DNA from: Nocardioides lianchengensis
Lineage (GTDB): Bacteria > Actinomycetota > Actinomycetes > Propionibacteriales > Nocardioidaceae
Direction of reading: 5' to 3'
Assembly: GCF_900101465.1 (NCBI RefSeq)
Contig: NZ_FMZM01000002.1
Coordinates: forward strand, 372,001 to 436,000
Length of the DNA stretch: 64,000 bases
How positions within the stretch are numbered: position 1 is the stretch's first letter; every line of letters begins with the position of its first letter. This document shows positions 58,761 to 64,000 of the stretch, piece after piece. The notes below the pieces were generated by a model. It worked only from the letters and a program-made list of their open reading frames with translations. It made no database searches and was not told the origin of the DNA. A program made the translations under genes and the position numbers.

Positions 58761-59090
58761 TCAGACGACCTGTGGGTCCTGCCCGGTCTCGCTGACCATC
58801 GGCCGGCCCGCGCCGGCCCAGTCGAGCATCCCGCCGTCGAGGTTGACGACGTCCATGCCCTGCTGGGCGAGGTAGCCGACGGCCTGGCCGGAGCGGCCAC
58901 CGACCTTGCAGACCACCAGCACCTGGCCGGAGGGCACCTCGTCGAGGCGGTGCGGCAGGTCCATCAGTGGGATGTGCACGGCGCCGTCGATGTGCCCGTG
59001 CTCCCACTCGACGTCCTCGCGGACGTCGAGGATCGCCAGCAGCTCCGGGATGGGGTCGGGGACCTCGTCGATCGACACGCTCGGGATCAT
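58761..59090 (-). CDS. Rhodanese-like domain protein
   Basis: A 109-residue single-domain rhodanese. The active-site loop is VVCKVGGRSGQAV with the catalytic Cys, and LLAILDVREDVEWEHGHIDGAVHIPLMDL is the standard N-terminal motif. Such proteins transfer sulfane sulfur or act as sulfur carriers. ATG 59090. The glycosylase gene lies just upstream on the same strand (19-base gap), so the two may be co-transcribed. Confidence 0.93.
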   Translation of the reverse strand: MIPSVSIDEVPDPIPELLAILDVREDVEWEHGHIDGAVHIPLMDLPHRLDEVPSGQVLVVCKVGGRSGQAVGYLAQQGMDVVNLDGGMLDWAGAGRPMVSETGQDPQVV

Positions 59091-59108
59091 GGGACCACCG
59101 TACGACGG

Positions 59109-59975
59109 CTACTTCAGCAGCCGACTCATCCGCCGGTCGGCGAGCGGCTTGCCGCCGGTCTGGCAGGTGGGGCAGTACTGCAGGGAGGAGTCGGCGAAGG
59201 AGACCTCGCGGACGAGGTCGCCGCAGACCGGGCAGGGCTTCCCGGTCTGGCCGTGCACCGCGAGGTTGCTCTTCTTCTCCTTCTTCAGGTCGGCGGCGGC
59301 CAGGCCGCGTGAGCGCTCGACGGCGTCGCCGACGGTGGTGCGCAGCGCGTCGTACAGGGTCTGGAGGTCGTCGCCCTCGATGCTGCTCGCCGGCTTGTAG
59401 GGAGACATCCGCGCCGCGTGCAGGATCTCGTCGGAGTAGGCGTTGCCGATGCCGGCGATGGTGCCCTGGTGGCGCAGCACGCCTTTGACCTGCTTGCGGC
59501 CCTCGCGCTGGAGGATCGCGCCGAGGACGTCGACGGTGAAGTCGTCGGTCAGCGGGTCGGGGCCCAGGCTCGCGATGCCGGGGACGTCCTGGGGGTCGCG
59601 GACGAGGTACATCGCGAGGCTCTTGCGGGTGCCGGCCTCGGTGATGTCGAGGCCCGACTGGTCGTCGAGGACCACCCGGACCGCCAGCGTCGACTTGGTG
59701 CTCGGCTTCGGCGGGATGGTCGGGACCTCGTCGCGCCACCGCACCCAGCCGGCCCGGGCGAGGTGGAGGACCAGATGGACGCCGGAGGCCTCGAGGTCGA
59801 GGAACTTGCCGTGTCGGGTCACGTCGTCGACCAGCGTCCCCTCGACCGCCGACAGCGGCGGGTCGAAGGTCTTCAGCGCGCTGAACTGGGCCACGTGGAC
59901 CTTGGTGATCGCGCGACCGTCCAGCCGGCTCCTCAGGTCGAGGGCCAGCGCCTCCACCTCGGGCAGTTCGGGCAC
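59109..59975 (-). CDS. Fpg/Nei-family DNA glycosylase
   Basis: A 288-residue base-excision enzyme. The start is GTG at 59975 giving PELPEVEAL; the Pro directly after the initiator is the catalytic nucleophile and the Glu next to it the acid. The H2TH region is QVKGVLRHQGTIAGIGNAYSDEILHAARMSP and the zinc finger is CPVCGDLV...YCPTCQT at the C-terminus. An ATG 32 codons upstream is rejected since the extra residues are translated from palindromic repeat copy 3 and would bury the catalytic Pro. It removes oxidised or ring-opened bases; the exact substrate class (Fpg or Nei) is not certain. Confidence 0.93.
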   Translation of the reverse strand: MPELPEVEALALDLRSRLDGRAITKVHVAQFSALKTFDPPLSAVEGTLVDDVTRHGKFLDLEASGVHLVLHLARAGWVRWRDEVPTIPPKPSTKSTLAVRVVLDDQSGLDITEAGTRKSLAMYLVRDPQDVPGIASLGPDPLTDDFTVDVLGAILQREGRKQVKGVLRHQGTIAGIGNAYSDEILHAARMSPYKPASSIEGDDLQTLYDALRTTVGDAVERSRGLAAADLKKEKKSNLAVHGQTGKPCPVCGDLVREVSFADSSLQYCPTCQTGGKPLADRRMSRLLK

Positions 59976-60001
59976 AGCAAGCAGTCTAGGAGGAGATCGG
60001 T

Positions 60002-60041
60002 GGTCGAGTGCCGCCGAGGAACGAGGCGGTGTATCGAGACC
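60002..60041. repeat. Dispersed palindromic repeat, copy 3
   Basis: GGTCGAGTGCCGCCGAGGAA then CGAGGCGGTGTATCGAGACC. The outer arms equal those of copy 1; the inner stem is GCCGCC/GGCGGT instead of GCCCG/CGGGC, so base pairing is kept in part while the sequence changes. It lies 27 bases upstream of the glycosylase start. Confidence 0.8.
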
Positions 60042-60086
60042 GACCGAACCGGTGACAGGCGGGGCGTTCACGGCGCATCATGGGGC

Positions 60087-60353
60087 ATGACCGCCGCCCG
60101 TCCGCTCCCGCAGCTGGGGTCGATCTACCTCGACGCCCGCGGTGCGGAGCGTGCGCTGCGGGTCTCGTGGCACCACGACTCCGGCCTGGTCGTGCTGTCG
60201 CTGTGGCGCGACAACGTCTGCGCCGGGTCGTTCCGGCTGGCGGTCGACGAGGTGCCCGACCTGATCGACATGCTGCGCGCCGGTCTGGACCTCGCCTACG
60301 ACGCCGCGGTCGACCACGGCCCCGACACGGCACCGGTCTACGAAATCTCCTAG
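60087..60353 (+). CDS. Small conserved hypothetical protein
   Basis: An 88-residue protein with a beta-rich start (IYLDARGAERALRVSWHHDSGLVVLSLWRDNVCAGSFRLAVDEVPDLIDMLRAGL). The strand order and the final helix resemble small actinobacterial proteins of unknown role that bind nothing known to me. ATG 60087 is 12 bases after a CATCATGGGGCATG stretch. The AAA ATPase gene follows after 21 bases on the same strand. Confidence 0.7.
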   Translation: MTAARPLPQLGSIYLDARGAERALRVSWHHDSGLVVLSLWRDNVCAGSFRLAVDEVPDLIDMLRAGLDLAYDAAVDHGPDTAPVYEIS

Positions 60354-60374
60354 ACACCCCGATACGGTCCGATC

Positions 60375-61568
60375 GTGGACCCGATCCGGAACCCGTACGC
60401 CCCCGGCGCCGGTCAGCGACCGCCCGAGCTGGCCGGTCGCGACGACCAGCTGCGCGCGTTCGACGTCGTCCTCGAACGGGTCTCGCGTGGCCGGCCGGAG
60501 CGCTCGCTGGTCCTGACCGGGCTGCGCGGCGTCGGCAAGACGGTGCTGCTGAACGCGCTGCGCTCGGCCGCCGTACGACGGGGCTGGGGGACCGGCAAGC
60601 TGGAGGCCCGGCCCGACCAGTCGCTGCGCCGGCCGCTGTCCTCCGCGCTGCACCAGGCGGTCCGCGAGCTCGGCCACCCCTCGACCGACGAGGCCGACCA
60701 CGTCCTCGGGGTCATCCGGTCGTTCGCGCAGCGCGAGGCCGGGCCGGACGCGAAGCTGCGGGACCGGTGGAGCCCCGGCATCGACGTACCTCCGGTGCGC
60801 GGGCGCGCCGACTCCGGCGACGTCGAGATCGACCTGGTCGAGCTGCTGACCGACGTCGGCGGGCTGGCCTCCGACACCGGCCGGGGGATCGCGGTGTTCG
60901 TCGACGAGATGCAGGACCTCGGCGCCGACGACGTCTCCGCCCTCTGCGCCGCCTGCCACGAACTGTCCCAGAACGGGCTGCCGGTCATCGTCGTGGGCGC
61001 CGGCCTGCCGCACCTGCCGGCGGTGCTGTCGGCGAGCAAGTCCTACTCCGAGCGGCTCTTCTCCTACCAGCGCATCGACCGGCTCTCCCGCGAGGAGTCG
61101 GACCGGGCGCTGTCCTCACCGGCCGCCGAGGAGGACGCGGCGTACGCCGACGCCGCCCTGGCCGCCCTCTACGACGCCACCAGCGGCTACCCCTACTTCA
61201 TCCAGGCCTACGGCAAGGCCGCCTGGGACGTCGCCCCCCGCAGCCCGATCACCGCGTCCGACATCGCCGTCGCCGCCCCCGAGGCGGAGCGCGAGCTGGC
61301 CGTCGGCTTCTTCGGCTCCCGCTACGAGCGGGCGACCCCGGGCGAGCGCGAGTACCTCCGCGCGATGGCCGACGCCGCCGGCCCCGACTCCGACGCGGTC
61401 GGCTCGGTCGGCACCGCCGAGGTCGCCGCCGTGCTCGGCAAGAAGCCGCAGTCGCTCTCGCCCGCCCGCGACTCGCTGCTGAAGAAGGGGCTGATCTACT
61501 CCGGTGAGCGGGGCCGGATCGCGTTCACGGTGCCGCACTTCGGGCGGTACCTGCGCGAGCAGGGGTAG
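60375..61568 (+). CDS. AAA/STAND-like ATPase, second copy
   Basis: A 397-residue paralogue of the gene at 15673. NPYAPGAGQRPPELAGRDDQLRAF at the N-terminus matches the SPYTPGETPPVLVGRGAQL start of the other, Walker A is TGLRGVGKTVLLNA, Walker B is IAVFVDEMQDL, then VVGAGLPHLPAVLSASKSYSERLFSY and GYPYFIQAYGKAAWD (GYPYFLQLYGDAVWR in the other). A winged-helix end closes it (VAAVLGKKPQSLSPARDSLLKKGLI). GTG start. Two full-length copies in one window suggest a duplicated regulator. Role unknown. Confidence 0.82.
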   Translation: MDPIRNPYAPGAGQRPPELAGRDDQLRAFDVVLERVSRGRPERSLVLTGLRGVGKTVLLNALRSAAVRRGWGTGKLEARPDQSLRRPLSSALHQAVRELGHPSTDEADHVLGVIRSFAQREAGPDAKLRDRWSPGIDVPPVRGRADSGDVEIDLVELLTDVGGLASDTGRGIAVFVDEMQDLGADDVSALCAACHELSQNGLPVIVVGAGLPHLPAVLSASKSYSERLFSYQRIDRLSREESDRALSSPAAEEDAAYADAALAALYDATSGYPYFIQAYGKAAWDVAPRSPITASDIAVAAPEAERELAVGFFGSRYERATPGEREYLRAMADAAGPDSDAVGSVGTAEVAAVLGKKPQSLSPARDSLLKKGLIYSGERGRIAFTVPHFGRYLREQG

Positions 61569-61569
61569 G

Positions 61570-61776
61570 TCAGCGGCGCCGCAGCAGTCGGCGCAGCAGG
61601 CCGGGCCGGGCGGGAGCCGGATCGGCCGGCCGCGCGTCCGCCGCGGCGATCGCCTCGGTCCCGACGACGATCCCGTCGGTGCCGTTCGCCCGGACCGGGG
61701 CGTGGAACGTGCCGTCGCCGTCGAGGCGCACCGCCTGGACGTTGCGCCACGGGTCCTCGCCGAACGGCTTGCTCAT
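61570..61776 (-). CDS. Small hypothetical protein with basic tail
   Basis: A 68-residue protein from ATG 61776 (MSKPFGEDPWRNVQAVRLDGDGTFHAPVRANGTDGIVVGTEAI) with a C-terminal Arg-rich end (RPGLLRRLLRRR). No family recognised. It converges with the ATPase gene. On its own strand the structured repeat copy B lies 42 bases upstream, as copy A does for the lipoprotein gene. Confidence 0.5.
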   Translation of the reverse strand: MSKPFGEDPWRNVQAVRLDGDGTFHAPVRANGTDGIVVGTEAIAAADARPADPAPARPGLLRRLLRRR

Positions 61777-61817
61777 GCCGGGAACCTACGCCGTCGATCG
61801 GGCCGGCGTCGACGGTG

Positions 61818-61923
61818 CGCCGCGGTCGGCCGCGGGGGTTCCTGGCCTGTCCCGGACGTTCCCGGGGATCGCGTTGGCCGGGAACGTCCTACTTACCCGG
61901 TGATCAGGGGAACTAGGACACCC
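61818..61923 (-). repeat. Structured intergenic repeat, copy B (~105 bp)
   Basis: Read on the minus strand it starts 8 bases after the deaminase stop codon with GGGTGTCCTAGTTCCCC and runs in register with copy A (23536-23640). A 12-bp stem GGACGTTCCCGG/CCGGGAACGTCC is perfect here, longer than the 8-bp stem in copy A. Confidence 0.75.
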
Positions 61924-61931
61924 GACGCCGA

Positions 61932-62405
61932 TCACCCCCAGAACCCCGCGTGATGCACGGTCGCCTCGTCGGCGATCAGCGGCCCGACCACCTCGACCGG
62001 CGTACGACGCGAGCCGGCGGCGAGCACGTCGCGGCAGGGGAGGGCCAGGGTGGGGTTGTCGGGGTGGGCGCCGGTCATCTCGCGCAGGTCGGCCTCGGAC
62101 ATCGCGAAGACCAGCCGGCCGATGCCGGCCCAGTAGAGCGCGCCGGTGCACATCGCGCAGGGCTCGCAGCTGGTGTAGAGCGACGCCGCGGCCAGGTCGG
62201 CCGGCGCGAGGGTCCGCGAGGCCAGGCGGACGAGGTTGGTCTCGGCGTGGCCGGTGACGTCGCGCTCGGTGACGACGGTGTTCTCCGCGGTCAGCAGCAC
62301 CTCGCCGGACGGCGAGGCCAGCAGCGCGCCGAAGGGATGGTTGCCGTGGGCCACGGCGTCGGCCGAGATCGCGATGGCGTGTCGGAGCAGTCCGGTGTCG
62401 TCCAT
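61932..62405 (-). CDS. Nucleoside/cytosine deaminase family protein
   Basis: A 157-residue zinc deaminase. Zinc ligands and proton shuttle are visible in TGHAETNLVRLAS (HAE) and the YTSCEPCAMCTGALYWAG (PCxxC) motif. Such enzymes convert guanine, cytosine or adenosine derivatives; the shape with FAMSEADLREMTG is closest to the guanine/nucleoside deaminase branch. ATG 62405, divergent from the glycerophosphodiesterase gene. Repeat copy B follows its stop codon. Confidence 0.88.
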   Translation of the reverse strand: MDDTGLLRHAIAISADAVAHGNHPFGALLASPSGEVLLTAENTVVTERDVTGHAETNLVRLASRTLAPADLAAASLYTSCEPCAMCTGALYWAGIGRLVFAMSEADLREMTGAHPDNPTLALPCRDVLAAGSRRTPVEVVGPLIADEATVHHAGFWG

Positions 62406-62434
62406 GACGCCATCCTCGCGGAATGATGGGCGCC

Positions 62435-63214
62435 ATGAGGCCGCAGGTCGTCGCTCATCGAGGCGCCAGCCACGACAACGCCGAGCACACCCTGGGCGCG
62501 TACGTCGCCGCCCTGGACGCGGGGGCCGAGGGCCTGGAGTGCGACGTCCGGCTGACCGCCGACGGGCACCTCGTCTGCGTGCACGACCGCAGCCTCCGCC
62601 GTACGGCGAGCCACCGCGGCACCGTCTCCACGATGGAGCTCGCCGAGCTGGCCGAGCTCGACTTCGCGTCCTGGAAGAACCCCTGGGCCGACCTCGACGA
62701 CGAGGCGCCCGAGCGCGACGCCGAGCACGACAAGGTGCTCACGCTGCGCAAGCTCCTCGAGGTGGTCGCCGACTACGACCGGCGGGTCGAGATCGCCATC
62801 GAGACCAAGCACCCGACCCGGTACGGCGGCCTCGTCGAGAAGCGGGTCGTCGAGCTGCTGCGCGACTTCGGCTGGGACGGCCCCGGTACGCCGGCGCGGG
62901 TGATGAGCTTCTCCTACACCGCGCTGCAGCGGGTCGAGCGGCTGGCGCCGGACATCCCCCTGGTCATGCTGATCGACCGGGTCGAGTTCTGGCCGATGCT
63001 GCGGCGGGTGATCGGCGACGACTGGATCGTCGGGCCGGGCATCGACGAGCTGACCGAGCACCCGCGGTTCGGGCAGTGGATCACCCGCAGCGGCCACGAC
63101 ATGCACGTGTGGACGGTCAACACGCCCACGCAGCTGGAGCTGTGCCGCGAGCTCGGCGTGAAGGCCGTCATCAGCGACCGCCCGGCGTACCTCCTCGAGC
63201 TGCTCGACAACTAG
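62435..63214 (+). CDS. Glycerophosphodiester phosphodiesterase
   Basis: A 259-residue TIM-barrel enzyme that releases glycerol 3-phosphate from deacylated phospholipids. Signature QVVAHRGASHDNAEHTLGAYVAAL at the N-terminus, metal ligands in GLECDVRLTADGHLVCVHD (E and D), and the C-terminal MHVWTVNTP...GVKAVISDRP typical of this family. I chose ATG 62435 (MRPQVVAHRG); an ATG four codons earlier is also in frame. No signal peptide, so it works inside the cell. The DUF5926 gene follows after 11 bases. Confidence 0.92.
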   Translation: MRPQVVAHRGASHDNAEHTLGAYVAALDAGAEGLECDVRLTADGHLVCVHDRSLRRTASHRGTVSTMELAELAELDFASWKNPWADLDDEAPERDAEHDKVLTLRKLLEVVADYDRRVEIAIETKHPTRYGGLVEKRVVELLRDFGWDGPGTPARVMSFSYTALQRVERLAPDIPLVMLIDRVEFWPMLRRVIGDDWIVGPGIDELTEHPRFGQWITRSGHDMHVWTVNTPTQLELCRELGVKAVISDRPAYLLELLDN

Positions 63215-63225
63215 AGTCCGGCCTC

Positions 63226-64000
63226 ATGGCCAAGAAGTCCCGCACCAAGAACCGCGACGCCGCCCCCCTCGCCGAGGGCGAGGTCGGTCCGCGCCAGCCC
63301 TGCCCGTGCGGGTCGGGCAAGCGCTACAAGGCCTGCCACGGCGCGCCCGGCGGCGCCGGTACGGCGTACGTCAGCCGCCCGTTCGAGGGCCTGCCGTCCG
63401 AGCCGGACCTGGTCGCCCTGCGCGAGCTGGTGCCCGCCGCGACCGCGCCGCTGACCCTGAAGAACGGCGACCGCAAGGTGCTGCTCGCGTCGCTGCTGCC
63501 GATGGCCGCGCCGGCGATGGTGCGCGACAGCGGCGAGGTGTGGCTGGGCCTGCAGGTGCAGCACGCCTTCGGCGACCCGTCCCGCGACCTGGCCGCCGTG
63601 CTGACGGCCGCGCTGGAGCAGGCCGAGCGCGGCGAGTCCGGCATCGTCGGGCTCACCAGCGACCCCGGCCCCGGCCCGCGCCTGCAGGACCTGGTCGAGG
63701 GCGGCGAGCTCGACATCACCGTGCACGAGGGCTTCGAGTACTGGGTCGCCGACGTCGAGGACCAGACCGGCATGGAGGCCGCGCTCGAGCAGGCCAACGG
63801 CTCGGTGCACCCGACCGCCAAGCTGACGTCGGTGCCGGCGGCGTACTGGACCAACGTCGGCACCAAGGAGCACCTGCGCTGGGTGATGCCCGAGCCCGAG
63901 AACGACCTGCTCGACGCGCTGTCGCGGCTGCACGCCGCCGGCGCCGACGTGCTGGTGCCGGAGTCCCGCCTGGTTGGCATGTTCCGCGCCCACGGCCTGC
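63226..64000 (+). CDS. DUF5926 family SEC-C protein (3' end beyond window)
   Basis: 258 codons are visible from ATG 63226 and the frame is still open at the right edge. The N-terminus is basic (MAKKSRTKNRD) and carries the SEC-C zinc motif CPCGSGKRYKACHG at residues 26-39, as in SecA tails. The rest matches the style of DUF5926 proteins common in actinobacteria (LKNGDRKVLLASLLPMAAPAMVRDSGEVWLGLQVQHAFGDPSRDLAAVL). The function is not known; SEC-C units bind SecB-like or nucleic-acid partners. It lies 11 bases after the glycerophosphodiesterase gene. Confidence 0.85.
   Translation, partial: MAKKSRTKNRDAAPLAEGEVGPRQPCPCGSGKRYKACHGAPGGAGTAYVSRPFEGLPSEPDLVALRELVPAATAPLTLKNGDRKVLLASLLPMAAPAMVRDSGEVWLGLQVQHAFGDPSRDLAAVLTAALEQAERGESGIVGLTSDPGPGPRLQDLVEGGELDITVHEGFEYWVADVEDQTGMEAALEQANGSVHPTAKLTSVPAAYWTNVGTKEHLRWVMPEPENDLLDALSRLHAAGADVLVPESRLVGMFRAHGL

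Noticed and set aside
59976..60071. Longer start of the Fpg/Nei glycosylase
   Set aside because: Catalysis needs Pro directly after the initiator, which only the GTG at 59975 provides; the extension comes from repeat copy 3.
1..64000. tRNA, rRNA, prophage or insertion-sequence genes
   Set aside because: No cloverleaf-like segment, rRNA stretch, integrase or transposase motif was recognised by reading both strands; a tRNA scan would settle this.

Overview
The window is a GC-rich (about 70% or more by eye) chromosomal stretch of an actinobacterium, most likely Nocardioides or a close relative in the Nocardioidaceae. The signs are heavy use of GTG starts, frequent GTACG/CGTAC motifs, apparent leaderless promoters, and the gene set: AlkB-rubredoxin fusion, polyphosphate glucokinase, MMPL transporter with its TetR, group 2 truncated haemoglobin, DUF2470, DUF5926/SEC-C, Aat. 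I see no rRNA, tRNA, CRISPR array, phage genes or transposase. Sixty genes are called, two of them cut by the window edges, and no gene-free stretch exceeds 300 bases.

Layout. 1-5301: start of a giant secreted DUF11/isopeptide-type repeat protein. 5476-7201: small membrane protein, glutathione peroxidase, SRPBCC protein. 7252-10240: TetR-MMPL operon with a four-half-site operator. 10333-12977: malic enzyme, polyphosphate glucokinase, small PH-like protein. 13113-15663: DrrAB-type ABC exporter, then a second ABC ATPase broken by one extra C. 15673-16860: AAA ATPase. 17005-21235: alkane module (AlkB-rubredoxin, chemoreceptor, TetR). 21243-25962: ferritin-like protein, MFS exporter, M15 lipoprotein, quinone reductase. 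26051-30963: His-rich protein, M13 peptidase, ComB-like phosphatase, truncated haemoglobin, DUF2470. 30970-36190: collagen-like exported protein, two small membrane proteins, RecQ-phosphoribosyltransferase fusion, membrane protein, LLM oxidoreductase. 36187-39350: translationally coupled glycosyltransferase and acyltransferase. 39588-42738: DapB-like dehydrogenase behind a KstR-like box, MFS exporter, second glutathione peroxidase. 42781-46175: SNF2 helicase plus SWIM protein. 46180-53411: TetR, GH26 and a leucine-catabolism block (carboxyltransferase, biotin carboxylase, HMG-CoA lyase). 53426-56837: three coupled, mutually related sulfotransferase-like genes. 56798-64000: EcsC-like protein, Aat, rhodanese, Fpg/Nei glycosylase, a second AAA ATPase, deaminase, glycerophosphodiesterase and the start of a DUF5926 protein.

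The most unusual content is small DNA structure rather than large genes. A dispersed palindromic repeat occurs three times; one copy lies in frame inside the biotin-carboxylase gene, and the others lie beside a ComB-like and a glycosylase start. A different ~105-bp structured repeat occurs twice, each time just after a stop codon in the same orientation. Four long, perfect or near-perfect intergenic inverted repeats lack U-tracts, and one sits between divergent genes where it cannot be a simple terminator. Several operator-like palindromes link regulators to targets (MMPL-TetR, alkB, acyl-CoA carboxylase, KstR-like).

Functionally the window reads as core chromosome with lipid and hydrocarbon metabolism (alkane hydroxylation, leucine breakdown, MMPL, KstR-like control), peroxide defence and surface-polysaccharide or surface-protein genes.
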